From JBKECP01 sp047974765 (GTDB taxonomy: Bacteria > Pseudomonadota > Gammaproteobacteria > Pseudomonadales > Halieaceae), in assembly GCA_047974765.1 (NCBI GenBank), contig JBKECP010000027.1, positions 62,001 through 126,000 on the forward strand: a DNA stretch of 64,000 bases, written 5' to 3'. Shown one piece after another: positions 15,161 to 25,038 of this stretch. Numbering within the stretch: the first letter of the stretch is position 1; each line of letters opens with the position of its first letter. The notes beneath the pieces are model-generated. The model was not told the DNA's origin and made no database searches. It saw only the letters and a list, made by a program, of their open reading frames with translations. A program made the translations under genes and the position numbers.

Positions 15161-15211
15161 TGATTCAGCATCTTAATACAGAATATCGCCATCTGCTGAT
15201 ATTTACCCGGT

Positions 15212-15916
15212 TCAGGTATTGAGCATTATTGGTGATAGATCAATATAGTGGCAAGAGGGCTTGTCGTGCTCAATATAAACTGTTATTTTGCTGCCAATGG
15301 TTATTGCTTCCGGGTTTTTCCAAAATACCTCACTTTTAAATGTGATGACCTGATCCGGGCTGGTAAGGTCGTGCCACTTTGCATAAATTCGCCAGGGATG
15401 CCGACCATTAACGGTAACGTGCTTATCACGTTCAATACGGCTCACCCGAGCACAAACTGGCCGCCCGGTTTTCATTAGACGCTTTACCCGCTGACGAGAG
15501 CGCACAGCAACTAGACCGGCAATGGCTGGTGCTAATGTCAACAAAACACCCAATCCAGCCAGTATTGATACCATACCCCACAAACTCCAAAAGCCATTGA
15601 TACGAACATTCAGTTGATCAGGGTTTTGCAAGTCAGCATGCTGATAGTGGATCATTACCCGCTCTCCAACCTGGTATAATGACGGATTGCTGCCAATTCT
15701 GGCTTGAAACGTCTGCTCATTGCCACTGTGGTCAAGGAATTTCACCCGTGGCCGATAAACCGTGGAATCATCTGAATGACTGGCAACAAGTTCTATGACT
15801 TCACCATCAGTTTGGTGAGCACCGGCAAGAAATTCATTCACACCCAGATACAACCAAAGGGCAATAGCCAATAAAGCTGTGCCAATAATACCCAATGGCC
15901 ACAGTAGCCTGTTCAT
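15212..15916 (-). CDS. DUF3592-type membrane protein
   Basis: 234 residues: an N-terminal membrane helix (about 7-25), an external segment with the YRPRVKF...F.A.IGSNPSLYQVGERVMIHY pattern typical of DUF3592, a second hydrophobic region (about 108-137), and a second copy-like soluble half (YAKW, F.S..FW..P......G..I.VYI). Function unknown; the domain is common in bacterial envelope proteins. It is convergent with the glycosyltransferase and 78 bases downstream of the M28 peptidase, with a strong terminator in between, so it is a separate unit. Confidence 0.72.
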   Translation of the reverse strand: MNRLLWPLGIIGTALLAIALWLYLGVNEFLAGAHQTDGEVIELVASHSDDSTVYRPRVKFLDHSGNEQTFQARIGSNPSLYQVGERVMIHYQHADLQNPDQLNVRINGFWSLWGMVSILAGLGVLLTLAPAIAGLVAVRSRQRVKRLMKTGRPVCARVSRIERDKHVTVNGRHPWRIYAKWHDLTSPDQVITFKSEVFWKNPEAITIGSKITVYIEHDKPSCHYIDLSPIMLNT

Positions 15917-15945
15917 AGTTCGAGTCTTAATCCATCTGTAATATA

Positions 15946-15975
15946 AAAACGGACAACAATATTGCTGTCCGTTTT
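15946..15975 (-). terminator. rho-independent terminator of the M28 peptidase gene
   Basis: Arms AAAACGGACA and TGTCCGTTTT with an inner CAATATTG that also pairs. Read on the minus strand the hairpin runs straight into TTTTTATAT. It lies 20 bases after the peptidase stop codon. Confidence 0.85.
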
Positions 15976-15994
15976 GGGTTATGCCTCAATATAT

Positions 15995-17674
15995 TCAGTG
16001 CGAGCTTGAACGACTTTGATCACGAATGCTTCGAAATTCATCCCCTTCACGCCAGTTTGGCCAGTCGCTGCCCTCGGCCAGTTCACGGCCCACCTGATAA
16101 TAGAGTTTCAGGTCCGCTTCCACGCCTGACCAATCCCAGTCGGGATTGTACTCATCTTTGGGGGCATGGTAGCGATGTTTGGCATAATCTTGCGCAGCAG
16201 CCTTGCCGGCCGCCACACCACCGTTAACCAGGTCTTCACCCCCCTCGAAATAGATCATCGGCACGCCGCGCTTGGCAAAACTGAAGTGATCAGAGCGGTA
16301 GTAAAACCCTTTTTCCGGTGTGGGTTCATGTTTGGCTACCCGCTTTTGACTTTTCAGCGCCCGCTCAAGGTAATCGTCCAGTTCTGACTTACCCTTGCCT
16401 ACCACCACAACATCCCGGGCCAGGCCACTGACAGAAAAAGCATCCATATTGACCCCGCCAACGGTTTGCGCCAGTGGATAAACCGGATTGGCGGCATAGG
16501 AAGCAGAGCCCAGCAAGCCGGACTCTTCAGCTGTAACCGCCAGAAAGAGAATGCTGCGACGAGCCGGACCGGCCTCAGCATGGGCTTTGGCCAGCGCAAC
16601 CAGCGCTGCCGTACCTGTGGCGTTATCAACGGCACCATTGCAGATGTCATCGCCACTGTCATCAGCACCACAGCGCCCCAGATGATCCCAGTGGCCGGTA
16701 TAAAGCACATATTCATCTGCGGCCTCAGTACCTGGCAAAATGCCAATCACGTTTCTTGAACGCTGTTCCTGAATACGATTATCAAAAGACAGCGAGGCCT
16801 TCAAACCCAGATCAATAGCCTTGAAATCAGGTTTGCGGGCAGCCTGGGTCAATGCAGCCAGATCCTGGCCTGCGGCGGCCAGCATCAATTCTGCTACGCC
16901 TTTTTGAATCCAGCCATTGGCCAGTGTCTGGTCACTATTGCCATTTTTACTGGCCGCCACATGCTGCGCACCGGTGTTCGAGGATTCCACCACATTCCAG
17001 CCATAGGCTGCCGGCACCGTGTCGTGCACAATCAACGCCGCTGCGGCCCCCTGACGGGCTGCCTCCTCATATTTATACGTCCAGCGACCATAATAGGTCA
17101 TTGCCCGACCGTTAAAAGGGCCTTCCAAACCCTCTGTTTCATAATCTGGATCGTTCACCAGAATAATCACTGTTTTACCGTTTACATCCACGTCGGCATA
17201 GTCGTTCCAGCCTTTTTCCGGCGCATTGATACCATAGCCAACAAAAACCACTTCACTGTCCCGGATATCAACCCTGGGAGCTGAGCGATAACTAAAAACC
17301 ACCATATCCGAGCCATAACCAAAGGAAAGGTCTGTATTGGCATTGGTGATTCTGAGCGGACTGACATTTTCGGCAGTAATCTCCACTAAAGGGACATCCT
17401 GCACCCAACTTCCTTTGTTACCCGGCTTTAAGCCTGCCTGAGCAAATGCTTTCTCCAGCAGGGCAATAGTTTTGTCTTCACCGGCTGTACCGGGAGCCCG
17501 GCCTTCATAAGCATCGGAGGACAGTTCTTTGGTAACACGTTTCATTAGATCCATCGGGGGATTTATATCGGCGGCAACCGGATGGGTACTGACCAGTATT
17601 GCAGCAATACCCGCAGTATAAAGCCATATACACGATTTATTCGATGAGCGGTTCAATGAGCGCTTTAACAACAT
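15995..17674 (-). CDS. secreted M28-family zinc aminopeptidase with a PA domain
   Basis: About 559 residues from the MLLKRS start, chosen because a GGAG lies 12 bases upstream and a signal peptide follows (hydrophobic AGIAAILVSTHPVAA). A start 6 codons earlier (MEKAAT) is possible. A PA (protease-associated) domain fills about 100-250. The M28 dizinc site is complete: GHWDHLG, GAVDNATG, EESGLLGS, NMDAF and YRSDHFSF. It is predicted to be periplasmic or secreted and to release N-terminal amino acids from peptides. Together with the M1 peptidase across the divergent gap it suggests peptide scavenging. Confidence 0.9.
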   Translation of the reverse strand: MLLKRSLNRSSNKSCIWLYTAGIAAILVSTHPVAADINPPMDLMKRVTKELSSDAYEGRAPGTAGEDKTIALLEKAFAQAGLKPGNKGSWVQDVPLVEITAENVSPLRITNANTDLSFGYGSDMVVFSYRSAPRVDIRDSEVVFVGYGINAPEKGWNDYADVDVNGKTVIILVNDPDYETEGLEGPFNGRAMTYYGRWTYKYEEAARQGAAAALIVHDTVPAAYGWNVVESSNTGAQHVAASKNGNSDQTLANGWIQKGVAELMLAAAGQDLAALTQAARKPDFKAIDLGLKASLSFDNRIQEQRSRNVIGILPGTEAADEYVLYTGHWDHLGRCGADDSGDDICNGAVDNATGTAALVALAKAHAEAGPARRSILFLAVTAEESGLLGSASYAANPVYPLAQTVGGVNMDAFSVSGLARDVVVVGKGKSELDDYLERALKSQKRVAKHEPTPEKGFYYRSDHFSFAKRGVPMIYFEGGEDLVNGGVAAGKAAAQDYAKHRYHAPKDEYNPDWDWSGVEADLKLYYQVGRELAEGSDWPNWREGDEFRSIRDQSRSSSH

Positions 17675-17780
17675 AGTGGCTGCTTTCTCCATTTGAAAGA
17701 CGACAGACGAAACGATGCGATTGTCACATTGCCAGGACACCAACTCAAGCTCACGAGTACTGCAAAAGGCGCCGCCGGGA

Positions 17781-18000
17781 TTCAACCTAGATTCCTCAGT
17801 TGAGCGCTTATTTTGTCTTGTCGTTGAAAGTCACATAAGCACTGGACTTTTTGTCTTTGGTCGCATTCACCTTGCGGGTGAACGCGTTACGCACCCACTG
17901 ACACCGCACCACCCGGTGCGTCGGCGGCGTTATTGCACCTTGCCTGACACACCAATTACAGCACCATTGGGCACGTCCAACTGTGGATTCCAGGTTCAAA
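17781..18000. repeat. MITE-like dispersed repeat, copy 2
   Basis: About 220 bases in the gap between two divergent peptidase genes; partner of 3011-3220 in the same orientation. The ends TTCAACCTAGATTCC and GGATTCCAGGTTCAA are imperfect inverted repeats of each other (12 of 15). The right-hand 57 bases are 52/57 identical to copy 1, whereas the middle is more diverged with small indels. No open frame is shared intact by both copies. Confidence 0.6.
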
Positions 18001-18285
18001 GATACAGCAAGTGCCCACACACAAAGTCATCAGACTCTATACAGGGACGCAAACTCAATTTAGTCACTCGTAACGATAGGCAATCAACGATGGACATTCA
18101 GAGTCTGGTTAACGACAATCGGCGGTGGTTTTCGCCGTATTCATCTTTTGTAGTGCTGTTGTGCAACCTGATCCGTCACTCTCTAAGTGTCCGGTTGTCA
18201 GTTGTATAGAGTAGAAAATGCTTTAAAGAAAGCACTTGAACTTTTTTTATTGTTATTAATCACATTAAAACCGTTAAGTATTTAT
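18001..18285. other. upstream region of the M1 peptidase, no gene seen
   Basis: 285 bases. A distant 8-base inverted pair (CAGACTCT at 18031, AGAGTCTG at 18100) is the only structure noticed. The last 60 bases are AT-rich and probably hold the peptidase promoter. Confidence 0.4.
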
Positions 18286-20625
18286 ATGAAAAATATAGCT
18301 ATTTTAAACCTGTTTCTACTGATCTCTACACTGACACAGGCAATGCCCGACAACGGTCCCGAGAAATTTTCCCAGCTGGGCTACCTGCTGGATACACCTG
18401 GCGAGACCCGTCTGGCCAGCGGTTCGCCAGGCCCAAAATACTGGCAGCAGCGGGCAGATTACAGGATTGCCGTTACAATTGATGATGCCCATCAGCGTGT
18501 TCACGGCGAGGAAACCATTACCTACCACAATAACAGTCCTCACGCCCTGACTTATCTCTGGCTGCAGCTGGATCAAAACCGTTTTCGCCCTGATTCAGAC
18601 GATATGCTCACCCGCACTGCACCTGATTTTGCCCACTTTCCCTATAAAGATATGGCCCATCTGCTGACCCGCCGTGACTTTGCCGGTGGTGTGACCATTA
18701 AATCAGTGACCGATGGCAGTGGTGAGCCACTTAGCCATACCATCAATAAAACCATGATGCGTGTTGAGCTGTCCGAAGCCCTGGCACCCGGCGCGCAATA
18801 TACCTTGTCTGTTGCCTGGGAACACAACATTATCGATGCGATCGCAGTCAGTGCCCGTAGCGGTTATGAGTTTTTCAAGGATGATGGTAACTATATCTAC
18901 GAAATTGCCCAGTGGTATCCCCGTATGGCGGCCTATACGGATTATCAGGGCTGGCAGAACAAACAGTTTTTGGGCCGGGGGGAGTTCACTCTGGAACTGG
19001 GTGACTTTGATGTGGCCATCACTGTGCCTTCAGATCATATAGTCGCGGCTACCGGCGTTCTTCAAAACCCCAACGAAGTGCTGAACGAAATCCAGCTGGA
19101 ACGCTACCGCAAGGTTCAGACATCTGGCGAACTGGGCTTTATCGTCACTCCCAAAGAAGCACTTGCGAATCAGGCCGGGGCCGCCAGTGGTGAACGTACC
19201 TGGCGTTTTCGGGCAGAAAATGTCCGTGACTTCGCTTTTGCCTCCTCCCGCAAATTTATCTGGGATGCCAAAATGGCCGCCAGTGGTTCCCGTGAGGTAC
19301 TGACCATGTCATTTTATCCAAATGAGGCCGAGCCTTTGTGGAGTCAGTATTCAACCGCAGCCATCGCCCATACCATCGATGTTTATTCGCGCTATACCTT
19401 TGAGTACCCCTATCCCGTATCCATTTCCGTCAATGGGCCAGTTGGCGGTATGGAATACCCGATGATTACTTTCAACAAGCCGCGTCCCTACGGTGATGGC
19501 ACCTACTGGGATGAGCGCCAGAAGGATGGAGACAAGACCTGGGAGCGCAGCAAATACGGCCTGATTTCAGTGATTATCCATGAGGTTGGCCACAATTACT
19601 TCCCAATGATCGTCAACTCCGATGAGCGTCAGTGGACCTGGATGGATGAAGGACTCAACACTTTTTTGCAGTTTATTACCGAGCAGGCCTGGCAGGAGGA
19701 ATACCCTTCACGCCGTGGAGAACCTGAAAAAATTGTCGAGTACATGATCAGTGACCGGCAAACGCCGGTGATGACCAACTCAGAGTCTATCTATCAGTTT
19801 GGTAACAATGCCTACGCCAAACCGGCAACAGCACTCAATATTCTGCGCGAAAGTATTATGGGCCGCGAGCTGTTTGACTACGCCTTTAAGGAATACGCCC
19901 GACGCTGGCAATTCAAGCGCCCTACGCCAGCGGACTTTTTCCGCACTATGGAAGATGCTTCCGGTGTCGACCTGGACTGGTTCTGGCGGGGGTGGTTTTA
20001 CGGTACCGAGCATGTGGATGTCGCCGTTGACGGTATCGAGTTGCACCTGCTGGATACCGCTGATCCCGATATAGAAAAAGCGTGGCAGAAGGCACAAAAG
20101 GAAGCTCTTGCTCCCACACTCAGCCAGCAACGCAATGCGGGACAGCAACGGCTGCTGGATAAATACCCGCAGTTGCGCGACTTCTATAATGACAGTGATG
20201 AATTTTCGGTAACACCCTGGGACTACGCCCGGTTTGAACAGTTAAAACAGACACTGACCGATCGTGAAAAAGCGCTGCTGAGTGCCGACAAAAACTTCTA
20301 CACCGTTAGCTTTCGCAATATCGGTGGACTGGTTACGCCATTGCCCCTGCGTATTACCTATGCCGACGGACAGGTTGAAGAGCTACAGATTCCCGCTCAA
20401 ATCTGGCGTTTTGATGCGGAGCAAGTGACCAGGCTGTTTATCACAGAAAAAGAAATTACGGCGATTGAATTTGACCCCTACCGGGCCACTGCCGATGCCA
20501 ATACAGCCAACAATGCCTGGCCACGTAAAGCAAAGACCAGCCGTTTCAAGCTGTTCAAGGAAAGCGAAGAACCCAACCCGATGCGACGACACAGCAAAGA
20601 ACAGTGGGAGCAGAACATCCAGTGA
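18286..20625 (+). CDS. exported M1-family zinc metallopeptidase
   Basis: 779 residues from the MKNIAILNLFLLIS start, which gives a clean signal peptide (an in-frame start 33 codons earlier adds an odd leader). Gluzincin site: H432-E433-xx-H436 with the distal Glu455 exactly 18 residues after the second His, in HEVGHNY and WMDEGLNTF. The substrate-anchor motif is GGMEYP where classical aminopeptidases have GGMEN/GAMEN. It probably cleaves N-terminal residues of peptides in the periplasm. The C-terminal 200 residues are a helical/beta extension common in this subgroup. Its stop overlaps the next gene (TGATG). Confidence 0.9.
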   Translation: MKNIAILNLFLLISTLTQAMPDNGPEKFSQLGYLLDTPGETRLASGSPGPKYWQQRADYRIAVTIDDAHQRVHGEETITYHNNSPHALTYLWLQLDQNRFRPDSDDMLTRTAPDFAHFPYKDMAHLLTRRDFAGGVTIKSVTDGSGEPLSHTINKTMMRVELSEALAPGAQYTLSVAWEHNIIDAIAVSARSGYEFFKDDGNYIYEIAQWYPRMAAYTDYQGWQNKQFLGRGEFTLELGDFDVAITVPSDHIVAATGVLQNPNEVLNEIQLERYRKVQTSGELGFIVTPKEALANQAGAASGERTWRFRAENVRDFAFASSRKFIWDAKMAASGSREVLTMSFYPNEAEPLWSQYSTAAIAHTIDVYSRYTFEYPYPVSISVNGPVGGMEYPMITFNKPRPYGDGTYWDERQKDGDKTWERSKYGLISVIIHEVGHNYFPMIVNSDERQWTWMDEGLNTFLQFITEQAWQEEYPSRRGEPEKIVEYMISDRQTPVMTNSESIYQFGNNAYAKPATALNILRESIMGRELFDYAFKEYARRWQFKRPTPADFFRTMEDASGVDLDWFWRGWFYGTEHVDVAVDGIELHLLDTADPDIEKAWQKAQKEALAPTLSQQRNAGQQRLLDKYPQLRDFYNDSDEFSVTPWDYARFEQLKQTLTDREKALLSADKNFYTVSFRNIGGLVTPLPLRITYADGQVEELQIPAQIWRFDAEQVTRLFITEKEITAIEFDPYRATADANTANNAWPRKAKTSRFKLFKESEEPNPMRRHSKEQWEQNIQ

Positions 20626-21170
20626 TGCTCTCATCGCAAGCCCCAAATACACCGCTACCGCCAGTAAAGTGGCGCCAGTGGTTGTGCGGGCTGCTTGTGC
20701 TGTGGTTTATCGGGCCAATGCAGCCGGTTAGCGCCCACCCCTATCACAACAGTTTTGCTGAAATTGACTGGAGTGAATCCGGGCAGAACCTGGAGGTAGC
20801 CCTGAGGGTATTACCCGAAGACCTTGAAATGGCCCTTAGCTGGCACAGTGGGCGCGCTATTGTACTGGACCAGTCCCAGGGGCTTGAGAAGGTGCTTGGC
20901 ACCTATTTGCAAGCCCATTTTCAGGTATTTCAAAACAGCGGTGAACGCCAGGCTATCAGCTTTGTCGGCCTGTCTGTAGCCTATGATGAAACCTGGTTGT
21001 ATTTTGAAGTACAGGCCACGCCACAGATGAACCTGCGCCTGCGTAACACTTTGTTGATGGAGGTTGATCACAGCCAGATCAACCGGGTACAGCCGCTGTG
21101 GGCCTCACCCCAGGACACTCTGCTGTTAACCGCTCGTCAGCCGGAACAAGCGCTGTGGCAGGGCAACTGA
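20625..21170 (+). CDS. DUF6702-like exported protein
   Basis: About 181 residues starting at the ATG within TGATG, so translation is coupled to the M1 peptidase. A hydrophobic stretch (LCGLLVLWFIGPMQPVSA) precedes HPYHNSFAEIDW, the 'AHP-(F/Y)-H' mature N-terminus typical of DUF6702 proteins. The rest is a small beta-rich domain. Function unknown; in other genomes the family commonly follows an M1 peptidase, as here, so a joint role in the periplasm is plausible. Confidence 0.75.
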   Translation: MLSSQAPNTPLPPVKWRQWLCGLLVLWFIGPMQPVSAHPYHNSFAEIDWSESGQNLEVALRVLPEDLEMALSWHSGRAIVLDQSQGLEKVLGTYLQAHFQVFQNSGERQAISFVGLSVAYDETWLYFEVQATPQMNLRLRNTLLMEVDHSQINRVQPLWASPQDTLLLTARQPEQALWQGN

Positions 21171-21329
21171 AGATACGGGCGAACTTTGCAATACCATCAC
21201 GTTCTATACAATAGATGCTTGACCTTTGATGACGTAAGCAAGAGGCTTACACTTTCAGATCTGCCCCGCCAACCTGCTCTACAGCTTCCGGTGAAGGCAA
21301 CCTTCATAAGATTGTGAGGTAACACTGTT

Positions 21330-23546
21330 TTGAGTCTGATTCAAAAAAATACCCGCCGCCTGCTTGGTGCATTTTTTTTGCTGTGTAACACCAGCGTATC
21401 CTATAGCGCCATTGAGTACTCAGCTACCCAGCGCAGTACCATGGTCGATATGATTGACCAGCTCGAATCACGGCACTATGCCAAACTGCGTTATGACGAT
21501 GATATGTCCTCAGAACATCTGGATAACTATCTGGATAATCTCGACGGTGGCCGGATGTTTTTTACCAGCGCTGATATTGCTGAATTTGAACGTTATCGCC
21601 ATATTCAGGACGACTACCTTCACGATGGCAAACTGGAGCCCGGCTTTACAATTTTCAACCGTTTCCAGCAACGCCTGGAGGCGCGCTTAACCAGGGTTGT
21701 CGATACTATGAAGGATGCCGTTGCAGCCATGGACTTCAGCATCAACGAGGATTATCTGCTTGATAATGATGAGCGCGCCTGGGCCAGAGATGAGGCCGAA
21801 CTGGATGACCGCTGGCGTCGTCACCTGAAAAATCAGGTACTGAGTCTGCGTATGTCTGACAAACCTGAAGATGACATTGCACAGACTCTGGTCAAACGCT
21901 ATCGCAATCAACTCAAGCGTGTACGGCAGTATGACAGCCAGGATGCTTTTCAGATCTATGCCAATGCCCTGACCGAGCTTTACGACCCTCACACCAACTA
22001 TCTGTCGCCGCGCCGTTCTGAAAATTTCAATATCAACATGAGCCTGTCACTGGAGGGTATCGGTGCTGTCCTGCAACTTGAAGATGAATACACCAAGGTA
22101 GTGCGCATTGTGCACGCAGGCCCTGCCGACAAGCAGGGCCAATTACAACCTTCTGATCGCATCCTGGCCGTTGCCCAGGGCAAGGACGGTGAATATGAAG
22201 ATGTCATTGGCTGGCGTCTGGATGAAGTTGTAGAGAAGATTCGTGGCCCCAAGGGCACTACAGTACGCTTGCAAATACTGCCGGCCAAATCTGCCAACAA
22301 TGCCGATCGCAAGGAAATTACCATTGTGCGCAACAAGGTCAAACTCGAAGAGCAGGCCGCACAGAAAAAAGTCATTGATGTGAAACGCGGTGATAAAACA
22401 CTGAAAGTTGGCGTCATTGATATTCCCGCTTTTTACATTGACTTTGAGGCTATGCGACGCGGTGACAATGATTATAAAAGTACCAGTCGTGATGTCAGAA
22501 AACTACTTGATGACTTGCAGCGCGAAGACAAGGTTGATGGTATCGTCATTGATCTGCGCAACAATGGCGGTGGATCACTGCAAGAAGCCAACGATTTGAC
22601 CGGCCTGTTTATCGAATATGGTCCAACGGTACAGATTCGTCACTCTTCCCGTCGGGTTGTACGCGAAGGCAAACCTATTCGTTCACCCTACTACCACGGC
22701 CCACTGGTAGTACTGATCAACCGCCTGAGCGCCTCTGCTTCGGAGATTTTTGCCGGTGCCATTCAGGATTATCAACGCGGTATTATTGTCGGTGACCGCT
22801 CATTTGGCAAAGGCACCGTACAAACCCTGATTAATCTGCCTGAAGGCCAGCTCAAGCTGACCGAATCCAAGTTTTATCGTGTATCGGGTGAAAGTACCCA
22901 GCATCGGGGAGTTGTGCCGGATGTTGTTTTTCCAGCTATTTACGATCACGAAAAAATTGGTGAAAGCTCTCTTGATCACGCCTTGGCCTGGGATAAAATC
23001 CGCCCGATTCGTCACCGCCTCTATGCAGATCTTTCAGCCGTTCTGCCCCAGTTGAACAGCCTCTTTGAGCAGCGCTCAGCCAATGACCCAGATTATATTT
23101 TTCTACAGGATCAGGTCGAGTTGGCCGATGAAACCCGGGCTATGAAGTCCCTGCCTCTCAATGAAAAAACCCGTCAGGCACTGGTGGATAAACAGGACAG
23201 CAAAAACCTGGCCATTGAGAACAAACGCCGCCAGGCGCTGGGTGAATCCCTGCTGAGCTCTCTCGATGAGCTCGACACTGATGACCAGGACGGTGACGCC
23301 CGGACCGACAAGCTTCATCAGGACATGCTGGCCAACAGCGACAGCCAGACACCCACCGACGCAGACAGAGACAGTGATACCGACAGCAACAATCCGGCTG
23401 CTGAGCAAAATGATGGCGAGACCGATAATGATGAGCGCGATGTGTTATTGACTGAGGCGAGCCACATTCTGATTGACGCACTTTTTCTGGAGAACCGGCA
23501 ATACGCTGCCCGCAGTGAGCCGGAGCAGGCAAGTAAACAGGAATAA
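21330..23546 (+). CDS. prc: carboxy-terminal processing (tail-specific) protease Prc
   Basis: 738 residues; starts at TTG with GAGG 9 bases ahead, followed by a signal peptide ending near SYSA. Order: N-terminal helical domain, PDZ (about 235-320), S41 peptidase domain with Ser469 (SASASEIFAG) and Lys494 (SFGKGTVQT), the 25-residue Ser-Lys spacing known for E. coli Prc, then the DUF3340 C-terminal domain. It degrades misfolded or SsrA-tagged periplasmic proteins and trims substrates such as penicillin-binding proteins and cell-wall hydrolases. A notable Asp/Ser/Thr-rich insert (DRDSDTDSNN) lies near residue 675-690. It is convergent with cysG. Confidence 0.95.
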   Translation: MSLIQKNTRRLLGAFFLLCNTSVSYSAIEYSATQRSTMVDMIDQLESRHYAKLRYDDDMSSEHLDNYLDNLDGGRMFFTSADIAEFERYRHIQDDYLHDGKLEPGFTIFNRFQQRLEARLTRVVDTMKDAVAAMDFSINEDYLLDNDERAWARDEAELDDRWRRHLKNQVLSLRMSDKPEDDIAQTLVKRYRNQLKRVRQYDSQDAFQIYANALTELYDPHTNYLSPRRSENFNINMSLSLEGIGAVLQLEDEYTKVVRIVHAGPADKQGQLQPSDRILAVAQGKDGEYEDVIGWRLDEVVEKIRGPKGTTVRLQILPAKSANNADRKEITIVRNKVKLEEQAAQKKVIDVKRGDKTLKVGVIDIPAFYIDFEAMRRGDNDYKSTSRDVRKLLDDLQREDKVDGIVIDLRNNGGGSLQEANDLTGLFIEYGPTVQIRHSSRRVVREGKPIRSPYYHGPLVVLINRLSASASEIFAGAIQDYQRGIIVGDRSFGKGTVQTLINLPEGQLKLTESKFYRVSGESTQHRGVVPDVVFPAIYDHEKIGESSLDHALAWDKIRPIRHRLYADLSAVLPQLNSLFEQRSANDPDYIFLQDQVELADETRAMKSLPLNEKTRQALVDKQDSKNLAIENKRRQALGESLLSSLDELDTDDQDGDARTDKLHQDMLANSDSQTPTDADRDSDTDSNNPAAEQNDGETDNDERDVLLTEASHILIDALFLENRQYAARSEPEQASKQE

Positions 23547-23568
23547 ACCCGTTTTACACCGGTATACA

Positions 23569-23601
23569 GGCAGTAGCGAGCCAATGGGCTTCGTTACTGC
23601 C
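23569..23601. terminator. shared terminator between prc and cysG
   Basis: A stem of about 14 pairs (GGCAGTAGCGAGCC and GGGCTTCGTTACTGCC, one bulge, one G-U) around a short loop, in the gap of 72 bases between convergent genes. T-rich sequence follows on the plus strand. Confidence 0.7.
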
Positions 23602-23618
23602 GTTCATTCTCCTTTTCC

Positions 23619-25034
23619 TTATTGAGCCAATCCCTCCTGGCGGGATTGACCAAACCAGGATAACTGCTGCTGCAAACGAACCACATCACCCACAATAATC
23701 AGGGTCGGTGCCTGCGGTTTTTCACGCGCCACTATGCTGGGCATCGTTGCCAGTGTGCCCAGTATGACCCGTTGCTTGTGCGTGGTGCCCTGCTCTATCA
23801 AAGCAAGTGGAGTTTCTGGTGAACGACCAACGGCAATCAACTCGCGGCAGATAACCGGCAGACCCACCAGTCCCATATAAAACACCAACGTTTCTGTTGG
23901 CAGGGTAAAACGGCTCCAATCGTGATCAACCGTAGCATTTTTCAGATAACCGGCTACAAAACGTACAGATTGTGCATAATCCCTGTGCGTCAAAGGAATG
24001 CCCGCATAACAGGCGGCGCCGCTGGCGGCGGTAATACCGGGCACGACCTGAAAATCAATACCATGCTCAGCCAACAATTCAATTTCTTCGCCACCACGGC
24101 CAAAAATAAAAGGATCACCGCCCTTCAGACGGGCCACACGTTTACCGCTCTGCGCCAATGAGAGCAATAACTGATTGATTTGCCCCTGTGGCACGGCGTG
24201 TTCAGAACGGGCTTTGCCAACATAGATACGTTCGGCATCGCGGCGAGCCATATCAACAATGGCCGGAGCCACCAGTCGGTCATAGAGCACAACCTCAGCG
24301 CGCTGCAACAGGCGGGCAGCCTTGAATGTCATCAAATCGGGATCACCGGGGCCGGCACCAATCAGGTAGACTTCACCGTGTCCAACTGAGCCAAAGCCCG
24401 AACGTACCTCTGCCTCCAGAGCCTGCTCCAGCAATGTCTCGGCAGCCACCTCCTGACGTGCCATAACCCGCTCACCAATACGGCCTTCAATGGCCTGCTC
24501 CCAGAAACGACGCGATGCATCCCCACCGAGCTTCGATGCCACCTGCTGACGCCAGCGACCGGCAAAGTCGGCCAGCCGACCATAGGCCGCCGGCAATAAA
24601 GCCTCTATCTGTCGTCGCGCCAGTCGCGCCAGTACCGGACTTTTACCCGAGCTGGTTACCGCCACCAACAGCGGATTGCGATCAATGATCGCTGGCACGA
24701 TAAAGCTGCACAGAGCAGGATTATCGACCACATTGACCAGCAGCCTACGCTCACTGGCATCACGGTAAACAGCCTCATTGACAGCGCTATCGGGGGTGGC
24801 TGCCACAACCAGCATCTGGCCATCCATATCGGTACTGCAATATTCATCCTGACGCCAGTGACCTTTGCCCGCCTCAAGCCACTGCTTGAGTTCATCCGTG
24901 ATTTGTGGACAAACGACATTCAGACGGGCACCGGCTGACAGTAACAATCGCGCTTTGCGGGTGGCAACAGTGCCACCGCCAACCAGCAAAACGGCTTTAT
25001 CTTGCAGATTGAGGCAGACAGGCAGGTAATCCAT
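23619..25034 (-). CDS. cysG: siroheme synthase CysG
   Basis: 471 residues. Fusion of an N-terminal precorrin-2 dehydrogenase/ferrochelatase (GGGTVATRKARLLL at 18-31, Rossmann fold) and a C-terminal uroporphyrinogen-III methyltransferase (VYLIGAGPGDPDLMT, LKGGDPFIFGRGGEE, VVPGITAASG). It turns uroporphyrinogen III into siroheme for sulfite and nitrite reductases. It is the last gene of the ftsK-lolA-rarA-crcB-serS-cysG run and begins 4 bases after serS. With cysB elsewhere in the window it serves sulfur assimilation. Confidence 0.96.
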   Translation of the reverse strand: MDYLPVCLNLQDKAVLLVGGGTVATRKARLLLSAGARLNVVCPQITDELKQWLEAGKGHWRQDEYCSTDMDGQMLVVAATPDSAVNEAVYRDASERRLLVNVVDNPALCSFIVPAIIDRNPLLVAVTSSGKSPVLARLARRQIEALLPAAYGRLADFAGRWRQQVASKLGGDASRRFWEQAIEGRIGERVMARQEVAAETLLEQALEAEVRSGFGSVGHGEVYLIGAGPGDPDLMTFKAARLLQRAEVVLYDRLVAPAIVDMARRDAERIYVGKARSEHAVPQGQINQLLLSLAQSGKRVARLKGGDPFIFGRGGEEIELLAEHGIDFQVVPGITAASGAACYAGIPLTHRDYAQSVRFVAGYLKNATVDHDWSRFTLPTETLVFYMGLVGLPVICRELIAVGRSPETPLALIEQGTTHKQRVILGTLATMPSIVAREKPQAPTLIIVGDVVRLQQQLSWFGQSRQEGLAQ

Positions 25035-25038
25035 TATT

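Noticed and set aside
17715..18209. A 164-codon frame on the plus strand between the two peptidases
   Set aside because: It covers the repeat element, has no shared intact frame with the other copy, and its start lies inside the M28 upstream region.
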